Assembly: GCF_902168175.1 (NCBI RefSeq)
Contig: NZ_CABHOU010000042.1
Coordinates: forward strand, 108,415-172,414
Direction of reading: 5' to 3'
DNA: 64,000 bases
DNA from: an uncultured Chitinophaga sp.
GTDB lineage: Bacteria > Bacteroidota > Bacteroidia > Chitinophagales > Chitinophagaceae
The translations under genes and the position numbers were made by a program. Position 1 is the stretch's first letter, and every line of letters starts with the position of its first letter. This document shows, one piece after another, positions 1 through 7,954 of the stretch. Under the pieces are notes generated by a model, which was not told where the DNA came from, made no database searches, and worked only from the letters and a program-made list of their open reading frames with translations.

Positions 1-38
1 AGCTATCGATAAACATCAATAATAAAAAAATCCGCTGT

Positions 39-158
39 CTACCAATCCGCTAACAAATATTCCATCTTTACCTCCAACAACTGGGCAATAGCAAACAACG
101 TATCCAAACAGGGCTGCTGCTCATCTGAGGTCTGTTGTTTTTCAAATATACTTATTCG
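39..158 (-). pseudogene. Remnant of an XRE-family HTH regulator
   Basis: The last ~38 residues of a 72-codon minus-strand frame resemble the second half of a small XRE-type helix-turn-helix regulator: an ISIFEK turn, then LDTLFAIAQLLEV and a terminal EYLLADW. In intact relatives this segment follows the recognition helix and is preceded by about 30 more residues of HTH. Here the upstream part of the frame looks unrelated, so the gene appears truncated or frameshifted. No promoter or partner toxin is visible. The similarity is from motif recognition only; a chance ORF cannot be excluded. Confidence 0.35.
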
Positions 159-295
159 GATGATATGGATTAAGGGAGACTGAGTTCTGCCACCGCTTAA
201 TTGAGTCGTTTTGGGATTAACGGAAATGGAATAGAACCTGTAATTAATTGAAAACAAAGTGGTAGTAATGTAGGCATGAATCGTGTGAAATAAGA

Positions 296-318
296 AAACC
301 CGCTCTTAGAGCGGGTTT
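296..318 (-). terminator. Terminator of tRNA-Leu
   Basis: A perfect 10-bp stem (AAACCCGCTC / GAGCGGGTTT) with a 3-nt loop, followed on the minus strand by a T-rich stretch (TCTTATTT). It lies 12 nt beyond the 3' end of the tRNA gene. Confidence 0.75.
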
Positions 319-329
319 CACTTTTTACG

Positions 330-413
330 TGCCCAGAACTGGATTCGAACCAGCACACCCTTGCGAGCGCTGCGACCTGAACACAGTGCGTCTACCAATT
401 TCGCCATCTGGGC
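330..413 (-). tRNA. tRNA-Leu (anticodon CAG)
   Basis: The minus strand folds into a complete class II tRNA. The 7-bp acceptor GCCCAGA pairs with TCTGGGC. The anticodon stem CTGTG/CGCAG encloses the loop TTCAGGT, giving anticodon CAG. A long variable arm follows, and the T-arm is GCTGG-TTCGAAT-CCAGT. The discriminator is A, as expected for Leu, and the 3' CCA is not encoded, so it must be added by the CCA-adding enzyme found nearby at 3200-4618. The long variable arm and the CAG anticodon make the identity firm. Confidence 0.95.
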
Positions 414-494
414 AGTAACTGATTTTGTGTCAGGGAGTGCAAATGTAAGAAGTTCGAAATAAATTCCAAATTTTTTTTCAAAACGCATAAAAAA

Positions 495-516
495 AGCGGC
501 CTCATAAGAGGCCGCT
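495..516 (-). terminator. Terminator downstream of dapD
   Basis: A 9-bp GC-rich stem (AGCGGCCTC / GAGGCCGCT) with an ATAA loop lies 9 nt after the dapD stop. On the minus strand it runs into a T-tract (the + strand shows a run of A just before it). Confidence 0.8.
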
Positions 517-525
517 GAGAAAATA

Positions 526-1338
526 TTAAACCGCTACGTTAAACTCGCGAAGCGTATCGTTCAGGCTTGTTTTCAGATCGGTGGAAGCTTTACGCTGACC
601 GATGATCAGGGCACAAGGCACCTGGTATTCGCCTGCAGGGAATTTCTTGGTGTAAGAACCTGGAATTACCACGCTGCGTGCCGGTACACGGCCTTTGTAC
701 TCTACAGGTTCTGCGCCGGTTACGTCGATGATTTTGGTGGATTTGGTCAGTACCACGTTAGCGCCCAGTACGGCTTCTTTTTCTACGTGTACACCTTCTA
801 CCACAATACAGCGGGAACCTACGAAGCAACCGTCTTCGATGATTACAGGGCTGGCCTGCAGGGGTTCCAGTACACCACCGATCCCTACGCCACCGCTGAG
901 GTGTACGTTTTTACCGATCTGTGCGCAGGAGCCTACTGTAGCCCAGGTATCCACCATGGTCCCTTCGTCTACAAAAGCGCCGATGTTTACATAAGATGGC
1001 ATCAGGATGGCGCCTTTAGCGATGTATGCACCGTAACGGGCTACAGCATGGGGTACTACACGAACACCGAGTTCTGCGTAATTAGTTTTCAATTTCATTT
1101 TGTCGTGGAACTCAAAAGGAGGCAGGCTCATTGTTTCCATCGGCTGTATAGTGAAGTACATCAGGATGGCCTGTTTTACCCATTCGTTCACCTGCCAGCC
1201 GTTTTCGGTTGGCTCTGCTACTCTCAGTTTTCCTTTATCCACACTCTCAATCACGCACCTTACGGCATCGGAATATTCGGTTTGCTGTAAGAGGGCGCGG
1301 TCGTTCCAGGCCGCTAATATCTGTTGCTGTAATTCCAT
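526..1338 (-). CDS. dapD: Tetrahydrodipicolinate N-succinyltransferase
   Basis: Predicted cytoplasmic DapD. It transfers succinyl from succinyl-CoA to tetrahydrodipicolinate in the meso-diaminopimelate/lysine pathway. The protein of about 270 residues has the family pattern: a helical N-terminal domain (AAWNDRALLQ...), then a left-handed beta-helix of hexapeptide repeats (for example IGAFVDEGTMVDTWATVG and LSGGVGIGGVLEPLQ). The C-terminal segment contains GSRCIVVEGV and SVVIPGSYTKKF. I chose the start at MELQQQ. An in-frame ATG eight codons upstream (1362) is possible but adds residues outside the usual length. The gene stands alone, with its own terminator. Confidence 0.93.
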   Translation of the reverse strand: MELQQQILAAWNDRALLQQTEYSDAVRCVIESVDKGKLRVAEPTENGWQVNEWVKQAILMYFTIQPMETMSLPPFEFHDKMKLKTNYAELGVRVVPHAVARYGAYIAKGAILMPSYVNIGAFVDEGTMVDTWATVGSCAQIGKNVHLSGGVGIGGVLEPLQASPVIIEDGCFVGSRCIVVEGVHVEKEAVLGANVVLTKSTKIIDVTGAEPVEYKGRVPARSVVIPGSYTKKFPAGEYQVPCALIIGQRKASTDLKTSLNDTLREFNVAV

Positions 1339-1418
1339 CTTGCTTAGTTTAATTTTACGCAAATTTAAAAGAAGAAAGCGAAAAACACAGGGGAGAGAAG
1401 GATTGCCGATTTTTCCAC

Positions 1419-1426
1419 TATTTTTG
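1419..1426 (+). promoter_or_regulatory. Candidate -7 element for the glycosyltransferase gene
   Basis: TATTTTTG matches the Bacteroidota -7 consensus TAnnTTTG and ends 14 nt before the ATG at 1441. No TTG is seen at the usual -33 spacing, so this is a moderate candidate only. Confidence 0.35.
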
Positions 1427-1440
1427 ACGATTCATTAAAG

Positions 1441-2595
1441 ATGCTACGCTTGAATATAGGTTTCGATGCCAAAAGGGCTTACCAGAACAAAACAGGGCTC
1501 GGCAATTACAGCCGTTCCCTTATCCATTCGCTTGCTACAAATTACCCGGAGCACCAGTATTTTCTTTATGCTCCTAAAATTACCGGCCTGTTTGCCGCGG
1601 GAACTTACCCGAACATACATCCTGTGCTGCCCGAAAAGGGGCTGCACAAACTTTTTCGCTCCGCCTGGCGCAGCCGCTTCGTTACCGGCGATCTGGCCAA
1701 ACATAACATCGATATCTACCATGGGCTTAGCCATGAAATTCCTTTTGGGATCCACCGTACGGGTGTAAAAAGCCTGGTCACCATGCACGATCTTATTTTC
1801 GAGCGGTACCCTGAACAATACAATCCCATCGATGTATATACCTACCGCAAAAAGGCTAAATACGCCTGTGACAAGGCAGACAGGATCATTGCGATCAGCA
1901 TCCAGACGAAGGAGGATATCGTATACTATTATAAAACACCGCCTGAAAAAATATCGGTGGCCTACCAGAGTTGCGATCCGGCTTTTGAGATCGAACATCC
2001 TAGGGAGCATATTAAAGCAATGCTGGAGAAATACAGGCTGCCACAGGAATATTTCCTGTATGTAGGCTCTATCATCGAACGTAAGAACCTATTGGGTATC
2101 CTGAAGGCCATGACAATGCTGAACGGAGCCTCGCTGCCCTTAGTAGTACTGGGCGATGGCTCGGGCTACAAAACCAGGGTAAAAGCCTACGTTAAGGAAC
2201 AGGGCCTGGAACAAAAGGTGTTTTTCCTTAATGAGATGGCCAGCTTCGCTTATCACGATCTGCCCGCACTTTACCAGGGCGCCGCTGCCCTTATTTATCC
2301 CTCATTATTCGAAGGTTTCGGTATTCCCATCCTGGAAGCTTTATGGAGCAAAACGCCGGTGATCACTTCCCAGGGTTCCTGTTTTCATGAAACGGGAGGG
2401 GAGGCTGCCCTGTACATCGATCCGCTTCGCCCGGAAAGCATTGCGCACGCTATGGAACGGGTGATGGAAGATACGAACCTCGTAAAAGGGATGATATTGA
2501 AAGGTCTGGATCATGCCCAACAGTTTACGGCCGCTAAAACGGCGGAAGTAGTCATGGAAATTTATAAAAATGAACTTCGAACAGGACATCGTTAA
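1441..2595 (+). CDS. Family 4 glycosyltransferase (GT-B fold)
   Basis: A 384-residue retaining GT-B glycosyltransferase. The N-terminal donor/acceptor domain begins with a beta-strand (LNIGFDAKRAY) and a Gly-rich loop (NKTGLGNYSR). The C-terminal domain opens with YFLYVGSIIERKNLLGILKA, the nucleotide-sugar-binding region. It also carries the EX7E motif (EGFGIPILE) near residue 285, diagnostic of GT4. It probably adds a hexose to a lipid-linked or surface glycan at the inner membrane face; donor and acceptor cannot be read from sequence. Its 3' end overlaps tsaC by 26 nt, so the two are probably co-transcribed, but they share no pathway. Confidence 0.88.
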   Translation: MLRLNIGFDAKRAYQNKTGLGNYSRSLIHSLATNYPEHQYFLYAPKITGLFAAGTYPNIHPVLPEKGLHKLFRSAWRSRFVTGDLAKHNIDIYHGLSHEIPFGIHRTGVKSLVTMHDLIFERYPEQYNPIDVYTYRKKAKYACDKADRIIAISIQTKEDIVYYYKTPPEKISVAYQSCDPAFEIEHPREHIKAMLEKYRLPQEYFLYVGSIIERKNLLGILKAMTMLNGASLPLVVLGDGSGYKTRVKAYVKEQGLEQKVFFLNEMASFAYHDLPALYQGAAALIYPSLFEGFGIPILEALWSKTPVITSQGSCFHETGGEAALYIDPLRPESIAHAMERVMEDTNLVKGMILKGLDHAQQFTAAKTAEVVMEIYKNELRTGHR

Positions 2596-3139
2596 TAGTC
2601 TGGCCGCCCTCCGCACCGGCGGCACCATTTTATACCCTACAGATACGATCTGGGGCATTGGCTGCGATGCTACGGATGAAGCGGCAGTAGCCAAAGTATT
2701 TAAATTAAAGAACAGGGATGAGAAGAAAAGCCTGGTAATTCTGCTGGCTGATGTGCGCGACTTGCTTAAATACGTGGCGCATACGCCGCCTGATATAGCG
2801 GATATACTGGCAGGCTTCGACCGCCCCACTACGGTTATTTACCAGGGTGCGCTGGACCTGGCTTCCAATGTAATTAATGAGGATGGCAGTGTGGCCATCC
2901 GTATTGTGAAAGAGGATTTTTGCCGTCACCTGGTCAAACGCTTCCGTAAACCATTGGTTTCCACCTCCGCCAACATCAGCGGCGCGCTTTCGCCGGCTAA
3001 TTTCGGGCAGGTAGCGCCGGAAATTGTAAATGGCGTGGATTATGCGGTGCAATTCCGCCGGGAAGAGCGGGTACCCACGCAGGCATCGCGTATCGTGCGC
3101 CTGCTACCCTCTGGCGAAATGGAGGTAATAAGGCCTTAG
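2570..3139 (+). CDS. tsaC: L-threonylcarbamoyladenylate synthase (TsaC/Sua5/YrdC)
   Basis: Makes threonylcarbamoyl-AMP from Thr, bicarbonate and ATP, the first step of t6A modification at position 37 of ANN-decoding tRNAs. The 189 residues form a single YrdC domain without the C-terminal Sua5 extension. Visible motifs are YPTDTIWGIGCDA near residue 22, KNRDEKKSLVILL near 46 and the signature STSANISG near 132. The ATG lies inside the 3' end of the glycosyltransferase gene, indicating translational coupling. A YciO-type paralogue is the main alternative, since YrdC-domain proteins of this length overlap in sequence. Confidence 0.88.
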   Translation: MNFEQDIVNSLAALRTGGTILYPTDTIWGIGCDATDEAAVAKVFKLKNRDEKKSLVILLADVRDLLKYVAHTPPDIADILAGFDRPTTVIYQGALDLASNVINEDGSVAIRIVKEDFCRHLVKRFRKPLVSTSANISGALSPANFGQVAPEIVNGVDYAVQFRREERVPTQASRIVRLLPSGEMEVIRP

Positions 3140-3166
3140 GCATTCCTTTTCTTAACTTAATTCATT

Positions 3167-3174
3167 TACATTTG
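3167..3174 (+). promoter_or_regulatory. Candidate -7 element for cca
   Basis: TACATTTG matches TAnnTTTG. The expected transcription start, about 7 nt further on, falls near 3181. That favours the ATG at 3200 over the in-frame TTG (3179) and ATG (3185). Confidence 0.4.
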
Positions 3175-3199
3175 CGCCTTGGAAATGAAATTCAGGCAT

Positions 3200-4618
3200 A
3201 TGGATATTCCCTTTACATCCCTTGAGGGTCAACTGTTTGAGCGCATAGCGCAGGCAGCGGGTTCGCTTGGCGTGCCCTGCTATCTTATTGGTGGCTTTGT
3301 AAGGGATAAATTGTTAGATCGTAAGACGAAAGACGTAGATATTGTGTGTGTAGGGGATGGTATCGCATTAGCCCATCGTACGGCTGCTCTGCTGGACCCG
3401 GGCATACAGGTAAATTTTTTTAAGAACTTCGGTACCGCGCAAATCAGGTGGAAAGATGTGGAGGTGGAATTTGTAGGCGCACGCCGCGAAAGCTACCGGC
3501 AGCACTCCCGCAAGCCGGAAGTCGAAATAGGTACGTTGGAAGATGACCAGGACCGTCGTGATTTTACCATTAACGCATTGGCTATCAGCTTAAATGAAGC
3601 TGATTTTGGTACACTCATTGATCCTTTTGGCGGACAGGAAGACCTGGCTAAAAAGCTGATCCGTACTCCCCTGGAGCCGGCCCGCACCTTTAGCGACGAC
3701 CCATTAAGGATGATGAGGGCGATCCGTTTCGCTTCGCAACTGCACTTTACTATCCTGCCCGAAACCTTTGAGGCCATCCGCGAGAATGCGGAGCGCATCA
3801 GAATAGTTTCCCAGGAAAGGATCTCCGACGAATTGAATAAAATCATGTTATCTCCCAAGCCTTCTGTTGGTTTGGACCTCCTGTATAAATCCGGCCTCCT
3901 TAAAATCATCTTCCCGCAAATGACCGACCTGGTTGGGGTGGAAACGATGGACGGAAAGGGACATAAGGATAATTTTTACCACACGTTACAGGTAATCGAC
4001 AACATCTGTAAAAACACCGGCGACCTCTGGCTGCGTTGGGCGGCTTTGCTGCACGATATTGGCAAACCAGCTACTAAGCGCTTCGAAGAGGGCCATGGGT
4101 GGACGTTTCACGGTCATGATGCGGTAGGTGGTAAAATGGTGCCCCGCATTTTTGCCCGCCTTAAACTGCCGCAGAACGAAAAGATGAAGCTGGTACGGAA
4201 GTTGGTAGAACTTCATCTCCGTCCTATATCGCTCACCAAAGAGAATATAACAGATTCGGCTATACGCCGCCTGCTGTTCGATGCGGGAGATGATATAGAA
4301 GCCCTGATGATGTTGTGCGAGGCTGATATTACCTCTAAGAACAAGGCGAAAGTGAAGCGTTATCTTGAGAATTTCGAGCTGGTAAGGGAAAGGTTAAAAG
4401 AAGTGGAGGAGAAAGACCGTATCCGCAACTGGCAGCCGCCTGTAACCGGCGAAATGATCATGGAAACCTTCGCCCTGCCACCGAGCAAGGTGGTTGGCGA
4501 CCTCAAAAGTGCCATCCGCGAGGCTATCCTGGACGGGGAAATTGAGAATAACTATGAAGCGGCCTACCAGTTCATGCTCCAAAAGGCTAAAGAACTGAAC
4601 TTGACCCCTGTCAAATAA
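3200..4618 (+). CDS. cca: CCA-adding tRNA nucleotidyltransferase with HD domain
   Basis: Adds or repairs the 3' CCA of tRNA; needed here because the neighbouring tRNA-Leu gene lacks an encoded CCA. The N-terminal class II nucleotidyltransferase head shows [11 protein letters not shown] followed by KDVDIVC, whose Asp pair binds metal. Then come [12 protein letters not shown] and the RNA-binding neck ([16 protein letters not shown]). A C-terminal HD domain follows (LLHDIGKP, with HGHDAVG). About 472 residues, normal for the family. I start at ATG 3200, just after an AGG and the predicted transcription start; ATG 3185 would add five residues. A poly(A) polymerase is a less likely alternative. 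Confidence 0.9.
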   Translation: MDIPFTSLEGQLFERIAQAAGSLGVPCYLIGGFVRDKLLDRKTKDVDIVCVGDGIALAHRTAALLDPGIQVNFFKNFGTAQIRWKDVEVEFVGARRESYRQHSRKPEVEIGTLEDDQDRRDFTINALAISLNEADFGTLIDPFGGQEDLAKKLIRTPLEPARTFSDDPLRMMRAIRFASQLHFTILPETFEAIRENAERIRIVSQERISDELNKIMLSPKPSVGLDLLYKSGLLKIIFPQMTDLVGVETMDGKGHKDNFYHTLQVIDNICKNTGDLWLRWAALLHDIGKPATKRFEEGHGWTFHGHDAVGGKMVPRIFARLKLPQNEKMKLVRKLVELHLRPISLTKENITDSAIRRLLFDAGDDIEALMMLCEADITSKNKAKVKRYLENFELVRERLKEVEEKDRIRNWQPPVTGEMIMETFALPPSKVVGDLKSAIREAILDGEIENNYEAAYQFMLQKAKELNLTPVK

Positions 4619-4743
4619 TGTGTTATTTTTGATGTTTGGAAGAAAGATCAACGGTTTCGATTTTCAGGTTAGAACAAAATCTTTTAAATTCAGTGCTGGT
4701 AACCGACCAACACCATATTTTTTGCAAACCTTAACTGTTATAT

Positions 4744-5328
4744 ATGCCGGTTTTGAAATTCAGAGTTTACTGGGAAGAAGATGAAAGTGTGTATAGGGAT
4801 ATTGCTATCAAACCTAATCAGTCTTTCCTTTCTTTTCATGAGGCTATACTGAAGTCGTACGAGTTTGATGCAAAGCATAAAGCCACCTTTTACCGCAGTA
4901 ACGACAACTGGCAGCGCGGTCGCGAAATCATCCTCGAAAAGGACGATCAGCCCCGTAAAGCAGATCCCTTACTGATGGTAGATACGGTGATTGCAGCTGC
5001 CGTAAAGGACCCTAATCAGAAATTCATTTATGTGTACGATTTTGCCAAAAACTGGACGTTCATGGTAGAACTGATAGGTGTTTCAAAGGATGAAAGCATC
5101 AAAATCCAGTATCCTGCCTGCGTTCGTAAGGAGGGGCTGGCCCCCAGCCAGTACGGCACTAAAGGTCTTATCGGCGATAAGCTGGTGGAGATGGAAGAGA
5201 AGTACGACCTCAACCGCGAAGGTTTGAGTGGCGAAGACGGTTTTGGGGAAGAAGGAGAGGAAAGCACCGAAAGCAGCGAGGACGAAGGCGGCACCGAAGA
5301 AGCGGGCAGCGAAGAGAACTATTTCTAG
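4744..5328 (+). CDS. pRiA4b ORF-3-like protein with acidic tail
   Basis: A 194-residue soluble protein. Residues 1-150 resemble the plasmid pRiA4b ORF-3 / IS1096 passenger family: a LKFRVYWEEDESVYRDI strand, SFLSFHEAILKSYEFD, FYRSNDNW, YVYDFAKNWTFMVEL and YPACVRKEGLAPSQYG. Function is unknown. The last ~45 residues are almost purely Glu/Gly/Ser, an acidic low-complexity tail. No transposase or terminal repeat is nearby, so this looks like a resident chromosomal gene despite the family name. Its stop is 3 nt from miaA, which suggests co-expression with the tRNA-modification gene. Confidence 0.75.
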   Translation: MPVLKFRVYWEEDESVYRDIAIKPNQSFLSFHEAILKSYEFDAKHKATFYRSNDNWQRGREIILEKDDQPRKADPLLMVDTVIAAAVKDPNQKFIYVYDFAKNWTFMVELIGVSKDESIKIQYPACVRKEGLAPSQYGTKGLIGDKLVEMEEKYDLNREGLSGEDGFGEEGEESTESSEDEGGTEEAGSEENYF

Positions 5329-5331
5329 CAG

Positions 5332-6231
5332 ATGAAGAAAACCGTCGTTATTATAACAGGCCCCACGGCCGCCGGTAAAACGGCACTGGCTATAAAACTG
5401 GCGCAACATTTTAGTACAGCGGTAATATCTGCCGATTCCCGGCAGTGTTACCGCGAAATATCCATCGGCACGGCCAAACCCTCAGCGGTTGAACTCTCCG
5501 CCGTGCCTCACTACTTTATCAATTCCCACTCCATCCGCGAAGAAGTAAATGCCGCTATGTTCGAAAAACTGGCGCTTCAATATGCAGCGGACATTTTTTC
5601 CAGTAACGATGTAGCTATTATGTGCGGGGGGACTGGCCTCTACGTACGCGCTTTCTGCGAAGGTATGGATGATATGCCGCCTGTTCCCGCTGAAGTGCGC
5701 GAAGCGGTAAGGGCTGGTTATGAGCAGCATGGCCTGGAATGGCTACAGCAAACGCTCCTGGAAAGGGATCCTGGTTTTTATACCACCGCCGAAACCCAAA
5801 ACCCCGCACGCCTGATGCGTGCCCTGGAGATACTGGAAACCACCGGTAAGTCTATCTCCACCTTCCGCACCGCTACAAAGCAGGCCCGCGATTTTAATAT
5901 TATTAAGATAGGTGTAACGCTACCTAAAGACCTGCTGCTGGCAAATATCAATACCAGGGTAGATAAAATGGCGGCTGAAGGTTTGCTGGAAGAAGTGCTG
6001 CGGGTGCAGGAATACCGTAAACATAACGCCCTGCAAACCGTTGGTTATACCGAAATGTTCGAATACCTCGATGGTGCTGTAGCCTGGCCACAGGCGCTTG
6101 AAAACATAAAAGTGCATACCCGCCAGTATGCCAAACGCCAGCTCACCTGGTTCCGGAAAGATGCTGAAATTACCTGGTTCGATCCCCGCGAACAGCAACA
6201 GGTGCAGGATTGGGTACTAAGCCGGTTATAA
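5332..6231 (+). CDS. miaA: tRNA dimethylallyltransferase
   Basis: Transfers dimethylallyl from DMAPP to A37 of UNN-decoding tRNAs (i6A); MiaB, encoded at 58892-60304, then adds the methylthio group. The 299-residue protein begins with the P-loop GPTAAGKTAL (about residues 9-18). SADSRQCYREISIGTAKPS follows, where the Asp/Ser bind substrate, and then CGGTGLYVRAF. The C-terminal TRQYAKRQLTWFRK is the tRNA-binding signature. The start ATG lies 3 nt after the upstream stop. Length and motifs are complete. Confidence 0.95.
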   Translation: MKKTVVIITGPTAAGKTALAIKLAQHFSTAVISADSRQCYREISIGTAKPSAVELSAVPHYFINSHSIREEVNAAMFEKLALQYAADIFSSNDVAIMCGGTGLYVRAFCEGMDDMPPVPAEVREAVRAGYEQHGLEWLQQTLLERDPGFYTTAETQNPARLMRALEILETTGKSISTFRTATKQARDFNIIKIGVTLPKDLLLANINTRVDKMAAEGLLEEVLRVQEYRKHNALQTVGYTEMFEYLDGAVAWPQALENIKVHTRQYAKRQLTWFRKDAEITWFDPREQQQVQDWVLSRL

Positions 6232-6240
6232 AACAAAAAA

Positions 6241-6265
6241 AAGACCGGTCTGTGCGACCGGCCTT
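6241..6265. terminator. Bidirectional terminator between miaA and the FadL-like gene
   Basis: The stem AAGACCGGTC / GACCGGCCTT (10 pairs, one G-T) has a 5-nt loop. Its minus-strand exit is a run of at least eight T, strong for the convergent outer-membrane protein gene. The plus-strand exit (CTGCTC) is poor. Confidence 0.75.
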
Positions 6266-6288
6266 CTGCTCTATACTAAAGTAATCTT

Positions 6289-7866
6289 TTAAAACTTAAA
6301 GCCTACCGACATCAGGATATTACCACCGCTCAGGTCTCCTTTAGCTGCCGTAACCGGCATGCCCAGGTCGTCCTGCAGTTTGAAAGGGTAGTAGGTGTCT
6401 TTGGCCAGGGTGTGTACATAAGTAAGGTCGATAAAGAAACCTTTGTTTCTGTAACCCAAGCCACCACTGAATTTCATGTTAGAGCCATCCATATCCGCAT
6501 CCTCATAAGGACTGCCGGAGTAAGCATAGCCCAGTCTTGCCGCAAAAGTATTAAACTTCATTTCACCACCCAGGCGGAGGTTAAATGCACCTTTATACAT
6601 CTCGCTCATTGAATTGTTAAGCGCTTCTGCATAATCGCGGTCGGCCCCTGAACCCTTATTGAACTTGTAACGTTGCGCGGAGTAGTTTACATACTCCAGA
6701 TCGGCCGTAATAAAGCCCAACTGTTTTTTTACATCCGCTGAATTAGCGCCGATGATATAGGATGCACTTACGAGGCCCTTCCAGGGTGTACGTAAGCTGT
6801 ACTCATATTCAACAGGATAACCATCGGTAATGTCCAGTGTGGATTGTATCCTGTCTGGTCCCTGCCCGTCCGGATCATAATCATCCATATGATGGCGAAT
6901 TTCGGCAGTGGAAACGTCTTTAAGGCTATACCATGTAGGCGTGTGGAAAGCAGCGCCCAGTCTTAATGCGCCATTGGGCGTATAGGTAAGGCCCAGTTTG
7001 GCGTTAAACCCAACCGCATCTGTCTTCAACCGCTCATCCAGCGTCCAGAAGCGGAACCCGGGATCGTCGTCAGGAGTACCTTCGGAGTTATCGCTTTCTT
7101 CGTAAAACCGGTTACGTTCGTAGTGAATGCTCGGGATGTTCAAACTCAAGCCCCAATATAACTTGTCCGCGAAGTTGGCGCCGAAACCTATCGCAAATTC
7201 ATCGATGCCGCCTTTTTCTTCTATACGGTCCAGTTGCCGTAAGCCAAACTCAGGGAAAACATTGCTGCGGAAGCCGGTGATGCCTCCGGAGGCATTGGCG
7301 ATAGTGTCAATCAGGTAGGTTTCGTACGCCAGGCTGGCGCCAAGCGGGAAGTTATTCCTAACACCTTCAACGCTGGTAACGTTGTTGTTGATCAGGTCTT
7401 CCAGGTATTTTTCAGAAAGAGAGTGCTGATTGTTGTCGCCATCAATTAACCGTTTATTGTTAAAGTCGGCCACCCTGTTAAAACCAAGCGATAACGTTAC
7501 ATTACGCCACATGGAATTCTGGTTATTTACGGGCATGCCGAATATCAGGCCTGCATTCGGAAGTGTGATGCCCGATTTAGAGTCGTTTGAATTAATACCA
7601 CGGTAATTGTAGTCATTGCTGCGGAAGTAAAACCCGGGCGTGATCACAAACTCATTGGTTTTGAAAAATCCAAGACCCGCAGGGTTTACGTGAGCTGCGG
7701 AATAGTCACCGCCAAGGGAGCCTGCAGCTCCGCCGATGGCCTGGGTGCGCGCAGTTCCACCAGGAGTGGTGCGGCTGTAGCGTAACGCATCTGCTTCGTC
7801 CTGCGCCATTAGCTGGCCACCGGATACACAAAGGGCTACTAAAAGACCTGTGATTCTTTTATTCAT
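6289..7866 (-). CDS. OmpP1/FadL-family outer-membrane protein
   Basis: A 525-residue protein with a signal peptide (MNKRITGLLVALCVSGGQLMAQ). It is followed by the N-terminal plug-like region typical of OMPP1/FadL/TodX transporters (QAIGGAAGSLGGDYSAAHVNPAGLGFF). The rest alternates aromatic and polar residues, as in a 14-strand beta-barrel, and ends in a C-terminal Phe (LMSVGFKF), the usual barrel sorting end. Likely role: outer-membrane uptake of a hydrophobic compound; the substrate cannot be inferred. The gene is monocistronic, with a strong terminator just downstream. Confidence 0.85.
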   Translation of the reverse strand: MNKRITGLLVALCVSGGQLMAQDEADALRYSRTTPGGTARTQAIGGAAGSLGGDYSAAHVNPAGLGFFKTNEFVITPGFYFRSNDYNYRGINSNDSKSGITLPNAGLIFGMPVNNQNSMWRNVTLSLGFNRVADFNNKRLIDGDNNQHSLSEKYLEDLINNNVTSVEGVRNNFPLGASLAYETYLIDTIANASGGITGFRSNVFPEFGLRQLDRIEEKGGIDEFAIGFGANFADKLYWGLSLNIPSIHYERNRFYEESDNSEGTPDDDPGFRFWTLDERLKTDAVGFNAKLGLTYTPNGALRLGAAFHTPTWYSLKDVSTAEIRHHMDDYDPDGQGPDRIQSTLDITDGYPVEYEYSLRTPWKGLVSASYIIGANSADVKKQLGFITADLEYVNYSAQRYKFNKGSGADRDYAEALNNSMSEMYKGAFNLRLGGEMKFNTFAARLGYAYSGSPYEDADMDGSNMKFSGGLGYRNKGFFIDLTYVHTLAKDTYYPFKLQDDLGMPVTAAKGDLSGGNILMSVGFKF

Positions 7867-7908
7867 CTTCTATACAATATTTAAAATGGAGGGTAACGGG
7901 CTGGAATA

Positions 7909-7943
7909 AAATACCCCGGGTTTTTTAACGGCCCGGGGTATTT
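7909..7943 (-). terminator. Terminator of the Gly/Tyr-rich lipoprotein gene
   Basis: A perfect 12-bp stem (AAATACCCCGGG / CCCGGGGTATTT) with an 11-nt loop, 11 nt after the lipoprotein stop. The minus-strand exit is TATTTTATT. Confidence 0.7.
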
Positions 7944-7954
7944 GAATATTGTGC

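Noticed and set aside
787..1290. 167-codon plus-strand ORF
   Set aside because: Antisense to dapD, which is unambiguous.
4744..5328. Mobile element, because of the IS1096-passenger family name
   Set aside because: No transposase, inverted terminal repeat or target duplication is visible, and the gene is tightly packed against miaA.
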